Both the position numbers and the translations under genes were made by a program. Source: Actinomucor elegans (taxonomy: Eukaryota > Mucoromycota > Mucoromycetes > Mucorales > Mucoraceae). Taken from it: a DNA stretch of 64,000 bases. Under the pieces are notes generated by a model. That model was not told where the DNA came from and ran no database searches. It saw only the letters and a program-made list of their open reading frames with translations. The DNA lies in NCBI GenBank assembly GCA_026027325.1, contig JAMSLZ010000015.1, positions 124,001 to 188,000 of the forward strand. Reading direction: 5' to 3'. Positions 1 to 11,998 of this stretch are shown in pieces (within the stretch, counting starts at the first letter, position 1; each line of letters starts with the position of its first letter).

Positions 1-239
1 TAGCTTGATTAGAAATCATAAGGATCCATTAAAATGTATTCGATATCTGAATAATCTGGAAGGCTGAGTAATATGAAAAGCTGATTAGTTCAAAGGATTC
101 AACAGCCTAAAACAATGAATTACCATTGAGAACTCTGTCAATTGTAGACCAAGCAAACGTATTTAAGACCTGCTTTTTCTAAACAACAAAACCGCTATTC
201 ATTAATTCGATATATTTACTTGTTTTTACTTATCTTTAA

Positions 240-3208
240 ATGGGCAAAGTTTCCTCTTCTGCTACACCATATAAATATACTTGCGCTACTTGTTTGAGGC
301 CATTCAAAACTGTTAAAGCTAGGAGTAATCACTATAGCCATAATCGTGATCATAGAAAACAAAGGGTCGTCCAAACGCAAGAAGCTAGCATTCCTGTCCA
401 AGGTGAGTTAACAGATATATTACTAAAGCTTTTAATTTAACAATATACCTTGTTTGAAATAGAGCCTACTCCAATTGCTTACAACGTCAAATCCTCGGAT
501 CAAAACCTTTTCACCAATACGGAATTAAATAGCATCCAATTGAGAGATATTTGCGACACGTATGGTATTCCTCGAGAGGCTCAAAGAGAACTTGTCTATC
601 TAATGCGTACCATAATCAAAAACAATGAAGAGAGCCGTAAAACCGATGGATTGGGTATGTATCTATTCAAATAGAGTTAAAAAAAAGTACTTATCAGCTT
701 TTATTCCCATTATATAGGTTACCTACCATCCACTCTCATGTTCCCTGATACCTTGGATCGTACTCTTAAAGCAAAAACCAATATTCAATGTCATTTTCAT
801 GATGTCTGCGTCAATGGTTGCATGCTGTTTGAAAAGGAAGATATAGAGACTATTCAATGTAAAAACCCTGCTTGTAAAGAAAATCGCTTTGATGATCATG
901 GTAAACCTCGTCGCTCTATGAAGATGCTTCCTATTGGTGAACAAGTCGCTCAAATGCTTGCGAATGCAAAGACAAGAGACTTGATGAAATACCGCTACAA
1001 CTATAAATCAACTGACGGTGAATATAAAGATTACTTTGATGGTGCAGCATACAAGTACTTTAAGGATAATAGCATTCTGTTTTCCGGTGAAGATGATGTC
1101 GCAATGGTTCTTTTTGTCGATGGTTTCTGTACTAGCAAGAATCATAAAGGGGACAAGTTAACAATCATCCATCTCTTGAATATGAACATTCCCCCAGAAT
1201 ACCGCTACCAAGACGAATACATGCTTCAATTGGCGATCTTGCCAGGTCCAAACTACCCAAAGTACATGCATACCTTTTTAAAGCCTATTATTGATGAGTT
1301 TCATGCTCTGTCTACCAAAGGCATGCTTGTACAAAAGGATGGTGTAATTGTTTGTCAAGCTAAAGTCAACTTGGTGATGGCTACTGGTGATCTTCCTGCT
1401 GCAGCTGAGCTTGCAAATCATATTGGTCATATGGCTACGTTTGGTTGCCGTATTTGTCGTGTCCAAGCTGAACGTCATGATTATCATAATTGTTTTTTAA
1501 CGATCGACAATGAGATCAGAAGCAGAAACGATTTCATTTCCCCAGATGCAGCGAATGTAAGTACTATAATCAGCATTAATCTTTACAAGTTTTTAACATT
1601 TCTTTTTCTTTTTACCTCATAGAGCTACAGTATCAAGTCTGCAACACCATTTGCAATACTTCCCAGTTTTACTGGCGCTACTTTTTTGGTTTAGACGAAA
1701 TGCATCTTCTCGGACAAGGTATCGCTCAACACGTATTCAATATGCTGACAGTCGACATGGGTAAAGAGTACAATGCAGCAAGAAAAACTCGATATAAGCC
1801 CAATGAAGATGAATTGAGTGATGCCCGATTGAAGTCTGCTGATGAATGGCCGTATACTTTCTATATTCCAAAATTATCGCTCATCAAAATTGGTAAACTT
1901 GTTGAAGCTTCTAGAGCCACTGTACCGACATCCTTTTCATCCAAATGGGAAGATCCAATTATCAAGAGTGGTGGCAAACGTGCTGTTGACTGGATTGATA
2001 TTTTCTTATATATGATTCCCACCTTGTTCGTTCCTGAATTGATTCAAGAATCCGCTAAGAAACCATTGATTCATCTGACAAAAGCTGTCGCATTGGCTCT
2101 TAAATGGGAACTTTCTATTGAAGACCTTATTCTGATGGAAAGGTAAATATATTTTTTTTGTACTCATAAATCTAGTTTACTTACATACTTTCCAAAGATA
2201 TATCAAAGAATGGCAAGAATTTTTGTTGGCAGAAATCAAGGCAAAGCGTATTCATTCCGGTGTATTCAAGCCTGTTCAACACTACCTTTCGCATATAGTC
2301 TATATGATCAAACAACAAGGTGTGTTGAGAGCATATTCCGCCCGATCAATGGAAAGAAGCATCGGAAAATACAAAAAGCTCATCAAGTCAAAGGTTGATG
2401 CTGGCGCAAACGCTGGTAATATCTTGGAAAGACTCATAACGCGTAATCATATAAACAGCCAGACTTGGGATGTTCATACTGAGCTTGACCTGATCACTCC
2501 TCGAAAATACAGCGAATCCACTTTCAGGAATAACCCTTCTGGTGATGCTAGTGATCCACAATTATGGGCTCCCTTTAGTAATATTTCAGTGGATACTCTT
2601 CCCTTTGGTGTCTCCACTCAAACTTTTTTGAAGGCGCTATTGCATTACTATCGCCGTACTGAAGCAAATGGTGTAAATATTGCTGAAATTGATTCGTTGA
2701 ATAGTATTTCCATCGCTGGTCGTGCCTGGGCATATGGCAATGTATATACGTCTACCATGTATAAAAGCCATATAAATGAATATCGTCGAGGAAACAATTA
2801 CGTGATGATCACTGCCAGCTACTTGAAGTAAGTAATTAGCTCAAGAACAAAAACCTCTTTGATTAACCAACCTTTGTTAATAGTCGAAATAATTCCATTC
2901 GTGAAAGCTGGTTCATTGGTTCTATCGTTTTCTTTTTCGAGCATTCATTCAATGGTAGACCACAGTATTTGGCTTTGGTTGATTTAGCGAAAAAGAATGC
3001 AACTACCAAATATGACAAGACTATTGCTTTGGTTGAGCTGCACAGTAGCGGTGCACACAGTTACGCTGTCTGTCGGTTTGAAGATATTGTTGCCAGTGTA
3101 GGTCTTGTGCGTTCAAGTGAATCTAATGAGAAAGAGTTCAAGATCATCTCTCATCATATATTTAAACAAGATCTAGAGCAAAATGCTGGCATATTAAGTC
3201 GTTTGTAA
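240..3208 (+). pseudogene. CACTA transposase (Tnp2-like), copy A, one-base frameshift
   Basis: Six exons can be read: 240-402, 463-654, 718-1556, 1623-2142, 2198-2827 and 2884-3208, with GT-AG introns of about 50-70 bases and matching phases. The N-terminus has a C2H2 zinc finger (C-x2-C ... H-x5-H). The middle has the Tnp2 hallmarks: a DYFDG segment, LFVDGF (first catalytic Asp), LPGPN, GDLPA (second Asp), a C-x2-C pair, then FFGLDEMH. Such proteins bind and cut CACTA ends in the nucleus. At about 1682-1687 a run of six T replaces the seven T of copies B and C. This shifts the frame in exon 4, so this copy is most likely dead. Using the next AG (1623-1624) as acceptor restores downstream reading but changes the exon 4 N-terminus. 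Confidence 0.85.
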
Positions 3209-4823
3209 ATAGCATGAAGACAAGAGCAAAAAGCGTTTTATTTTGAAATAAAATTGTTCTCTGAATTGATTATGTATTTAAACCACCGAAAATAATATAA
3301 AGCTTCCCTCCAAAAGGACTTCATCATAATATAGCAAAAGTAAAATAGGTATTTACACTTTCTGTAGTAGATATAAACTATAGATAATTTAACTCGTTTT
3401 TATATATCATGTTATTAATTCGAGAGAAAGGTATTAGCAATCTTGCAACAGAATGTAAAAACATTTCTTAATCAAAAATTTAACCCATTTCCCTGATGTT
3501 TAAGAAATTATTTCATAATATCAGAAATATAGAACCAGGATAACCCAAGTTATACAGTTCTATATTCATCATTCAATAATGTTAATTGACTATTTAGTTG
3601 CTCCAGTTAATCTTTAAAACCAAATGTAAAATATGATTAATGCTCTTGTTTATCTTTATAGTAAAATTAGTTTATTATCAAGCAATGCGGATTAATTTTC
3701 CAACAGACAGCAAAAATGTTCATCGATTGTAGTTTTCTAGCACCTAAAAAAACGTGCATGTTTTTGAAGCTTTCGATCGTCATTAAGAATTCTATCATAA
3801 TCATCAATTACTCGAAAGTCCAAAAACGAACGCGTTTTTTTGTAGTTTGAGAAGTGGATATATGATTTTGACAATAAATCATCTAGTTAAATAACCGCCT
3901 AGCAATAATGACTAAGATTACTGGCAATTAATAATCGCTACTTGACCTATTTTTTTTTTACACAATAATTTATCTCTTTTTTTACGCAATATATTTCTTT
4001 TTTTTTACGCAATGTATTTCTTTTTTTTTTAACGCAATGTATTTTCTTTTTTTCTTTCTTTCTTTCTTTATTCTATAATTTTACTAAACATAAAATTGAG
4101 TAAATTAGACACTTAATGGCAGCTCATTCTTAATGTCATTCAGCATTTTAAATACACAGCTATTAGCCAAAGGCTAAATCACGGCAATGAAAGTGCTCAG
4201 CTTATTAAATGGAACTAGCGATTCGTTCTTGTTTCCAAAAGAGTAATTTACAAGAGAATTTTTTGCAACCTGACCTGTATAAGAGACTTTTCAACGAATA
4301 ATAAACGCATTTGAAAGACAATTGTTCAACATTATTTTTGACAAACGTTGAAATTAAACGTTTCTAGGAATTTACATAAAAGATCGTTGAAACGAAAAGC
4401 AGAGTTCATTTTAGTAAATAAAATAAACGAGGATTATGTTGTTGCGTACAAGCATCAGAATTTCATGTACTCATTTATAAGAAGTTTGCAAGATTTGGCT
4501 TTCATCGGCAAAAGACAAGAATACATAAAAATTGTTTGCAAATAAAATGGAGTTCAGGCTTTTCTTTCTTATTGTCAATTTATGTTATAATATTGACTAA
4601 ACCCATAACATTATTGTCTGCTTTCCACTAATATTAGGAGTAACCACTAATAAATGAGCAAAGCACTGTTAATTGCGCAGCCATAGAAAATAATTGCTCT
4701 AATTTCATTGGTTCGCAGATTATTATTAGTAGGTAAATCTATAGTATTAGTAGGTAAATGATAATAAAATCGTCGTTTTACCACATAATATTATGGGTAG
4801 CACACAATATTTTCGCCATAGTG
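3209..4823. other. CACTA copy A non-coding 3' and subterminal region
   Basis: This is the gene-free stretch between the transposase stop and the terminal repeat. It holds T-rich runs at 3950-4070 with a repeated ACGCAAT(A/G)TATTTC-like unit, and near the end several TAATATTAT-type and 'TAGTAGGTAAAT' repeats that look like subterminal transposase-binding motifs. A 65-codon frame (4348-4545 +) is identical in all three copies, but only because the copies are identical. It has no recognisable domain and I do not call it a gene. Confidence 0.7.
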
Positions 4824-5860
4824 TTTAATGGCAGCGTCACAGCGTAAAGGCATACTATCAATAACATTCAAACATTCTTCTTTGGTAATTTTGTGGTACC
4901 ATACGTCTGTAGCACGTTCAAAAAGCTCTTGCATGTCAGAAGGCGGAGTATCATAGTAATTTAGTCGTCTTTTGACTAAGGCCCACATATGCTCAATTGA
5001 ATTAAGATCAGGAGGTTGAGATGGCCAGTCCATTACTACGAATTTTTGTTTTTTGAGGTAGTCTTTGACCATACCAGAAGTATGTTTTGGGTCGTCATCC
5101 TGTTGAAAGATGATCTGATTGGTTCTTAATCGTGTTTCTTGGCTGACCAGCTTTACCGTTTTCCTCAGTTCATCACGCAGAATTGTCCCATAAACCTCCT
5201 TGTCCATTATGGAATCGATCTTACACATCCATCCAACTCCAATGCAAGATATGCAACTCCAAATCATGATGCTTCCTCCACCATGCTTTTTTGTTTGCTT
5301 TATGAGGCGATCTTGTAGTGGCTCATTGTCTCGAATCCAAGCCCAAGTACGACCATCAGAGCAGAAGCGGTTTATCTTAGTCTCATCAGACCAAATAACC
5401 CTTCTCCAATCGGCTATCGTATAGTCCTCAGATCATACTTTTTTGCCCAAGCTAAATCGCTCACGTATGTTTTTGGCATTGAGGTTTGGCTTCGTTTCCT
5501 CTTCCATATAGATCCTAAGCCTTCGGCCTTGAGTGCCCTACGCACGGTCTGCGGTGAAACAGATAAACCAAAGTCAAATGACAATTGTTTTTGAACACTT
5601 ATTGCGTTTCCCTGGCCTCCTCTTGTAATCTGTCGCACGCAATATCTTTTATCCGCTTCTTTAAGCTTTAAAGGTTTACCTCCTTTTGGCTTCTTTCGAT
5701 TAGGTAAGTGTTCCGCGGCGACTTTATTGACTGTCGTGCGCCCAACATTGGTGCGATAGGCAACCTGACGAATGGAATAGCCTGCTTGGAGATCGCCAAT
5801 GATATTTTGTCGTGTGGCTTCAGATATGTTGTGTACGTGGATAGAAAGAGGATTATAATA
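4824..5860 (-). pseudogene. Tc1/mariner transposase remnant (DDE_3 family)
   Basis: Reading the minus strand from about 5860 gives an N-terminal helix-turn-helix region (IRQVAYRTNVGRTTVNKVA), then LSVSPQTVRRALK, a frame break near 5414, WSDETKIN (first Asp), KHGGGSIMIW, QQDDDPKHTS (second Asp) and PPDLNSIEHMW (Glu). It ends at the insertion point of CACTA copy A, about where a full-length protein would end. It is closely related in motif wording to the element at 45400-46434. At least one frameshift makes it a pseudogene. The role of the family is cut-and-paste transposition into TA. Confidence 0.85.
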
Positions 5861-6375
5861 AAAGAACAGAAGAATAATATCAAAACTGTGGTAAGTCTTT
5901 TTATTTCAAAATTAAATTTCGAATGATCTTTTTCTAATCAGCTAAGAGCTCGTCCTTTTATACTTTTCAGCTTGCTGCGGTTGACTAATGATATTATGGG
6001 TATACGTAAGCTAGTAGCTTGTTGACTGCGCAGCTCATAGTGACTTGCTGATATTCCAAGATGATGATGATGGCCGACATACTGCGGTACCATATCGGAC
6101 TGTAAATAAAGGTAAGCATTTATATCTCGGCATAACACTCGATTAGGAATTTGTCTTTTACTGCTATTTCTTGTTTTATAATAAAGCGTAATAATTACAC
6201 AGTTGTTCATATTCTGGATTCGGGTAATAATGAGTTACATCTTCAAGCTATTCATAAAGGTGGGCATATGGCTACCAAAGCCTATACAACCTCTTCTTTA
6301 CTGATATAATCATGAGCGTTTACAACAAGATATGGATCTCATCACTTATGAAATAAAATTAAGAATGTATAATAA
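5861..6375. other. Interior of mariner element 1, no gene seen
   Basis: This lies between the presumed transposase start and the CACTA insertion at 6376. I see short frames on both strands but no domain. A TATA-like motif and pyrimidine-rich tracts just upstream of the transposase could be its promoter region. That is weak. Confidence 0.4.
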
Positions 6376-6498
6376 CACTATGGCGAAAAAATTGGCTGCT
6401 AATATGCCAAAATGGGCAGGTAAACTGCCAATTTTTACTTATAATGCCTTGGCTGTTTTAATGCAGTAAAAAATTTTCAAATAGCCAATAAAGGCATA

Positions 6499-6711
6499 CA
6501 GTGGGTGGAAAAATGGTTCGGGTGTTTTCCAAAATTTTATATAATCTGGAATAAAACAAGAACTATTAATCTGATCAATGTAAAACTAACTTTGTTAGAA
6601 AGCTGAAGCCAATATCAATTATATGCCGGAATATGATATCCCTATATTAGCGGAGGTTTATTTAAATTGAGATTAAAAAAATAGTATACACCCGAACCAT
6701 TTTTCAGGGTC
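6499..6711 (+). repeat. Left 213-bp arm of mariner element 2
   Basis: It is bounded outside by the terminal repeat and inside by an inverted copy of its core (AAAAATGGTTCGGGTGT on one side, its reverse complement on the other). The sequence between is only weakly like the other arm. The two cores are probably transposase-binding sites. Confidence 0.85.
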
Positions 6712-6725
6712 GATGCTAATCATAG

Positions 6726-7757
6726 CTAGTACTTCGTATATCCACCTTTTGCTTTAATAACTGCTTCGATTCTTTTTGGCATACTATCAATATACTTTTG
6801 GCAATCCTCTTTTGTAAAAGTATCCCATTCTTTTTCAACTCTTTCCCACAAATCATGGACTCCTTTGGCCCTATCCGGATAAGCGCTAAGTTTGAGCTTT
6901 AGGTGATGCCAAACATGCTCGATTGGATTTAAATCAGGGCTTTGGGGTGGCCAACTATATGTCCAATCAATGTTAAAACCATTGTCCTTGAACCATTGCT
7001 TTGTAGCCTTGGCAGTATGCTTTGGGTCCTTGTCTTGTTGGAAGTAGACTTCTTTGGGGTCATATCCATACCACTCCATGGTGTCCTTTAAAGTTGTCTC
7101 TAGGATATGGATGTAGTCCTCCTTCTTCATAGTACCATCAAATATTTGGCAGGCATATCCAGGACCATCGTAAGTGATGCAACCCCACATCATTAAGCTT
7201 CCACCACCATGCTTAACAGTAAGATCCAAATGATGGAACTGGAGCTTATCATCAGGTCTTCTCCAGAAATACTTGCAGCCGTCGGAGCCCCAAACATTGA
7301 TCTTGGTCTCGTCGGAGAAAATCATTCGCCTCCAGTCATCGCTAGTCCAACTTCTATGGGCTTTGGCCCAGTTTAACCTTTGAACCATGTGCTTTTTGCT
7401 AAGGAAAGGTTTTTTTTTTTTTATCTCGGCTTGAAAATCCATCGATCTGAGCAACTTCAAGCATCCAGAGTAGCTTATTTTCATTCCTAGATCATCAAGG
7501 TGCCTTTCTACATCCTTGGCAGTTTTAAAAGTTCCAAGTATAAGCTTCCTGCGAATGTAATTGCGACTTGTAGCATTTACAATGGCATGGCGACCAGATG
7601 GCAATGGCTTCATTTCTGGAAACCACTTGCGTTTATAACTATTGATCGTAGTTTTTTTGACTCCAGGGATACGCTTCATGATTTGGGAGTAAGAATAGCC
7701 AGATTCCAACAAGTTTTTGATGTTGTTTTGAGTATCTTTGGGAATGCAGCGTGTCAT
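6726..7757 (-). CDS. Tc1/mariner transposase, intact frame
   Basis: A protein of 343 residues if started at the ATG at 7757 (the frame is open 16 codons further up, but the MTRC start fits the family better). The N-terminus is a helix-turn-helix region (about 10-45) followed by a basic stretch. Then come the DDE_3 motifs: IFSDETKIN (Asp near 149), KHGGGSLMMW, QQDKDPKHT (Asp near 242-244) and PDLNPIEHVW (Glu 280), which puts the last two acidic residues about 35 apart. It should bind the arm repeats, cut and insert at TA in the nucleus. The gene sits between the inner repeats with its 5' side towards 7934. No break is visible. It is the only full-length mariner transposase here. Confidence 0.93.
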   Translation of the reverse strand: MTRCIPKDTQNNIKNLLESGYSYSQIMKRIPGVKKTTINSYKRKWFPEMKPLPSGRHAIVNATSRNYIRRKLILGTFKTAKDVERHLDDLGMKISYSGCLKLLRSMDFQAEIKKKKPFLSKKHMVQRLNWAKAHRSWTSDDWRRMIFSDETKINVWGSDGCKYFWRRPDDKLQFHHLDLTVKHGGGSLMMWGCITYDGPGYACQIFDGTMKKEDYIHILETTLKDTMEWYGYDPKEVYFQQDKDPKHTAKATKQWFKDNGFNIDWTYSWPPQSPDLNPIEHVWHHLKLKLSAYPDRAKGVHDLWERVEKEWDTFTKEDCQKYIDSMPKRIEAVIKAKGGYTKY

Positions 7758-7933
7758 AGTTGAAAAGTGAAAAAATTGAAAATTGGTGAGCTTATCTCTC
7801 AGCAAAAACGCTTCTTTTTATACTTTTTTTAAATTTGAGACGCAACATAGTGATTATTAATCACAAATATTAATTAGTAATCCATTGGGGCCTTTTTATC
7901 CTGAGATTTCTAGAAGTTTCGATTTCTAAGCTT

Positions 7934-8146
7934 GACCCTGAAAAATGGTTCGGGTGTACCTTATATTTTTACTCTCTGATATATACGAACTCAGTTATCC
8001 AATCAGTGCAAAATTAAGAAAATGCATTAATAATAGTTTGTGCTTTCTAATAAAGCTAGTTTGGCGTTGATAGGATTCGTAGTTCCCTGTATATTCCTTT
8101 TTTTGTAAAATTTTGGAAAACACCCGAACCATTTTTCCACCCACTG
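7934..8146 (-). repeat. Right 213-bp arm of mariner element 2
   Basis: The outer terminal repeat ends at 8146. The inner inverted repeat core is at 7934-7957. It is the same length as the left arm although the middle has diverged. Confidence 0.85.
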
Positions 8147-8148
8147 TA

Positions 8149-9347
8149 TTAATAGCCAAGGAAACGGGCAGAAAATATGCCATTATGGGCATATTAGTAG
8201 CCAATACTCTCATTTTCAGTCTGCCAAATGGTACCATTAATGAATTGAAATATACGTATATACGTTTATGAAAATAATTATATTTTAATAATAATATTGA
8301 TTTTATTACTTTTCTTTCATTAGATCAAATAGTATAGTATAAAATATATAGTATAAAGCATATATAAAGGTAAAATATACCTGCTGTATAGTAATATATA
8401 TCCAGGAAAAATATCAACATAGCAATCAACTTACCGTTACCAGTCCTTTAATAAACGCACAAGAGTAGTCATTCATACAGAAAAATAAAAGGCAAAGTGA
8501 CAAAAGCAACTAAACACCGGTTATATTAGTCATTATTATGAAGGATAACTTATAAATCTTTGATAAAACTAACCTCAAACCAATCAAACGAACAAATTAC
8601 TCAATCATCTACTGCTGCAACTATTCAAAAAGGAAAATGGTTAGACTAATAAAGCCTAAAGTATATACCTTAACAATGTAGTAATACATACCTGTGGAGC
8701 TTGCGTCGCATAGCAACGCGTACGTAATATACTACACGACAATAGTACATTTAGAAAATAACAAGGCAAAGTTGATCCTATATATGTAAAAGAAAGAAAG
8801 AAAGAAAATAACAATGAGTAATTCAGCGAGCAATGAATTGTAAAAAGAAACATACCAAAGTCAAACAAATGCAGCCTCTAAAAAAGAAAACACGTTAGAA
8901 AACAATAATGTTCGTCATTCTAAAACATGAAAACAATACCTTAAGCAAATATATCAAGAAATGAAGTATGCTGAGCCTAGATAGCCATAAATACAGAAAA
9001 AGAGACAGAGCTAAGAAGAACTACTACTAAAAAATAAAGCTAACCATTAGAAACAATACAATTCTATCAAAAATGAATAATATACACTTAAAAAAAAAGA
9101 AAGCATACACACCAAAACGTCGTAAAAGGGGGCCTTTACTGAAAGAAAAGACAAAAGACAAATATATGCTGCTGCTTTTTAGGTAGGCTATCGAGTTCAT
9201 TAGTATACATGTTTAAATAAAAGAAATGAAAAGAAATAAAAGAGTGAAAACATGACGAAAAAACTACAACACTCAAAGGCTAAAAAGGACGCGTCATTGG
9301 CATTCAGCCAATTAAAAAGGACTAAAGTAGACTTTTATTGTTTTCTT
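8149..9347. other. Non-coding 3' region of the second CACTA element
   Basis: No open frame with a recognisable domain is seen. There are short A-rich and GAAA-type runs near 8795. By position this corresponds to the gene-poor stretch downstream of the partner gene. Confidence 0.5.
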
Positions 9348-9350
9348 TTA

Positions 9351-10468
9351 ACTAGATCTGGAAGCAGCTTTGCCTTTCTTTTGGCGTGAAATTTGAGGCG
9401 ATTCAACTTCTTCGTCCTCATCGCTAAAAACAGTGCGCTCTTCTTCACTATCAACAGCTATCATACGTTTTCTTCCTTTAGCAGGGCGAGAAGAGTAATT
9501 GGATGCTGATGCAGCTAATTCTCGAATACGAGCAGCAGAATTACTGCAAACGCCAGCAAAAGGAGATTCTCGTACTTGAACTGCAGAAGCAAAGCAATGC
9601 TGATTTAACACACTGTTTTTATATATAAAAAATATGTGAATAAAAAGGCTGTTGAGCAATATTATTGCAAATGTTCCATACTTGAACTCAAGTTCATTTT
9701 CTAAATCAATAGAAACATCACTTCTTTCAGCTTTGCTGTGATAAAATACATTACCTGTTAAACCAGAGGCAGAAATAGAAGCGGTAGATATAGAACTTTT
9801 ACTCTTTAAACCGTTATTCTTTTTTTTAAAACACTGCAGTAATCAAAAGCTTTACATAAATGCAAATCGATATAATTCTCATCCAAGGCCTTCTTCCCCA
9901 AAATAACACAATGCCACTCTTGAATGCTAATATCACTTTTGGCGATGTCTTTGAATGACATACCGTCAACGTACTCACTAGTCTTCTATTCCTTCATCAT
10001 TGATTGCGAGACATTTGTCGTCATGCGCAACTGACTATAGACACCATCGACCTCATTAAAACACTTAGTCTCGTTTCATTTTCTTTTTACCAATAAATTG
10101 ACAAGAAACTTGAGTCTTTTGGCAGCATGAAGAGCGGCATTCTTGGTAGAAATAAAGCTTTTCTTTGCTTCCTCAGAAATCCTTTCAATACATCTTCTGC
10201 TTCTCAAATTGGGATTAGCGACATTGACAATCACTTCATTTCACGCTGTATATAATTATTACTTACATTATCAATCAAAGTATTCAAAAATAAATGAACC
10301 TTGAACGAGAGCTTCTTCTATTTGTTCGCTTGAAGATTGGGCCACTCTTTTACTTGGAAAAACAGGAGCCAAGACATGGATCAAATCTTGAAGCATTTGG
10401 CAAGTGCTTAGAATACCTTGTTGTATCTTAGCGAGCGTTTGAATAATATCATCGTTCTTGTTAGGCAT
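9351..10468 (-). pseudogene. CACTA partner gene remnant (homologue of 17240-18322)
   Basis: The first exon (10468 down) gives a 65-residue frame whose pattern (IQQGIL...MLQDLIHVLAPVFP...QIEEAL) clearly matches the N-terminus of the partner gene in copies B and C (IEQEIL...LIQDLIQILAPLFP...EIEQAL). A short intron with GTAAGT...TACAG follows, then ANPNLRSRR and DISIQEW...GKKALDE...LHLC, again matching the partner gene, with stops and frame breaks in between. The last piece (9351-9659) is acidic then basic (DSEEER...RQKKGKAASR), like the tail of the homologue. Function is unknown. By analogy with plant CACTA elements it may be a subterminal-repeat-binding helper. That is inference. Confidence 0.8.
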
Positions 10469-10718
10469 TGTTTAAATAAAGTAAGGTTATAAAATAAGAA
10501 GAGAACATATAACAATATATATAAAATTGTACTTCACCTTCATACAATCAGTGCGTCATAATACTTTGATTGATCCTTTTGAGAAAAATGTTTTTTTGTT
10601 GCTGGAAACATCCCAAAGAATAGATTATAGTCGTGAAAACTGTGGGTTCGATGACATAAAACAAAGTATTAAAGGTTATCCATATATGTACCAACTTGTT
10701 TCATTTGTAGTCATGTAG

Positions 10719-11036
10719 AAACACTATTCACAACAACTGTTTTGTTGGCCCCATTTTTTCTTTTTTGAGCATGAATTCAACAACAGGATTCAATACTTGG
10801 TGCTGGCTGATGTTGCAAGAAGCAATTCCACCATCGACCACGGTAAATCTATACCAATATAGTGGAATTGAACAATGAAAAAGTCCATTCATATGCTGTT
10901 TGTTGCTTCGAGAATATTGTTGCTAATGTTGGTCTTGTACGCTGTAGTTTTAGTAATAATAGAAAATACAAGGTTGTTTCTCATCATACTTTCAAGCATG
11001 AACTTCATAGTAGTGCTGATGCTTTAAACCGTTTGT
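10719..11036 (+). pseudogene. CACTA transposase C-terminal remnant
   Basis: Downstream of a plausible acceptor AG at about 10718 the plus strand encodes FFEHEFNNRIQYLVLAD, then VELNNEKVHSYAV and VANVGLVR, and ends SHHTFKHEL...ALNRL stop. This lines up with the last exon of the copy A-C transposase (FFEHSFNGRPQYLALVD ... SHHIFKQDL...ILSRL stop). An in-frame stop near 10865 and loss of all earlier exons show it is dead. It is divergent from the partner gene, as in copies B and C. Confidence 0.8.
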
Positions 11037-11654
11037 AAAAATAAAATAAAAATAAAAAGTATAAGAAAAAGAAAAAGACTATAAATAAAAAAAAAATCGA
11101 AGAAATAAAACCTCCCCCAACTCAGAAATATTTGACCTTTACGAATACAATAAAATATTTCTGTATGATTCCTCAACAACTCTGAGCTTAATGTCGCATT
11201 TGATCTCTTGAACATGTTTCAAATATGTTATTATGTCTATCAGATCTTGTTTAAACTAAAGCTTCATGCAGATTTCATTAAATTGTAGTAATCCGTGCCA
11301 TTTCATTATAATTAAACCTTTAAATCTTAACTCTAGCCTGATTCCAGTCAAACATCACATCTGATTAGCATTATATATTCAAAATAGGCTGCTCAATCTA
11401 CCAAAATTTTAACTTGAACTAAAAAAAGCCAATATATATTATATTTATATGGATAATTATCTGTAAAGTTTAAACAATTCATATATCACCAAGTTTACAT
11501 TTTAATAGCAACGTTTTTTTTATCTGCTTATTTTACATAAAATATAAGAAGACGGTATGGTGTTAGTAGTTAATCAAACAGTACAAATACCCTAAAAGAC
11601 TTTAAATGAAAAAAAAAGTAGTCATCTCCCCTATAAGTAACAGTACTAGCTGAA

Positions 11655-11886
11655 ATTTCACTTTATTGGCATATTTTCAGCCATTATTGGCAGGTACCTG
11701 CCAATTCCAAGAAAAGTCTTTTAATTTTTTGGCGTCAAAACTTAGAAAAAAAATTTTTTTCTCAAATTTCATTGGCTAATATAACAAATTGGCATAAAAT
11801 CTGCCTCTATTGGCATAATTTTAGCCACTAATTGGCATAAAATATGCCTTTATTGGCAGCTAGTAACCAATTTTTTCGCCATAGTG
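11655..11886. repeat. Subterminal repeats of the second CACTA element
   Basis: ATTGGCA(T/G) and its reverse complement occur many times in this stretch and again near the left end (6393-6500). They include a perfect palindrome TTGGCAGGTACCTGCCAA at about 11685-11702. Arrays like this next to the terminus are typical transposase-binding sites of CACTA elements. Confidence 0.8.
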
Positions 11887-11998
11887 ATAAGATTGTGATT
11901 TAATGAATTAATGAGAGTATGCGCGATGAAAGATAACTTTGTTTTTGAATTAGTTTCCATCATGTTCAACTTATGGGTTGAATTTCGCATCTAAAAAT

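Larger units (their letters stand above)
1..4823 (+). mobile_element. CACTA (En/Spm-type) DNA transposon, copy A, left part outside the window
   Basis: The right end reads ...ACAATATTTTCGCCATAGTG (ends 4823), the reverse complement of the CACTATGGCGAAAATATTG terminus of copies B and C. The sequence is nearly identical to copies B and C but in the opposite orientation. Its left end and partner gene lie left of the window. It sits against a Tc1/mariner transposase remnant that starts at 4824, so it was inserted into that element. Copy A carries a one-base deletion in its transposase, so it is probably non-autonomous. Confidence 0.93.
6499..8146 (-). mobile_element. Tc1/mariner element 2, complete
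   Basis: The terminal inverted repeats begin CAGTGGGTGGAAAAATGG and match over about 41 bases at 6499 and 8146. TA flanks both ends (6497-6498, 8147-8148). A second, inner repeat containing CACCCGAACCATTTTTC lies at 6688-6711 and its inverse at 7934-7957, so each arm is 213 bp. The transposase gene inside has an open frame. This is the best candidate for an active mariner in the window. Confidence 0.95.
6376..11886 (+). mobile_element. Second CACTA element (diverged subfamily), internally deleted
   Basis: The left end at 6376 reads CACTATGGCGAAAAAATTGG and the right end at 11886 is its reverse complement. Both flanks carry ATAA (6372-6375 and 11887-11890), a 4-bp target duplication. It holds remnants of the same two divergent genes as copies A-C: a partner gene (9351-10468, -) and only the last part of the transposase (about 10719-11036, +). 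Most of the transposase is gone. A Tc1/mariner element (6499-8146) sits just inside the left end. It is probably an old non-autonomous derivative. Confidence 0.9.

Noticed and set aside
3950..4070. A CRISPR-like or regulatory array of repeated T-rich units
   Set aside because: The units are simple T-runs separated by ACGCAAT-like words, vary in length between copies, and have no unique spacers. It is low-complexity sequence.
10527..10718. A separate 63-residue gene upstream of the CACTA transposase remnant
   Set aside because: It has no domain, does not match the transposase of copies A-C, and lies where the internal deletion of this element falls.
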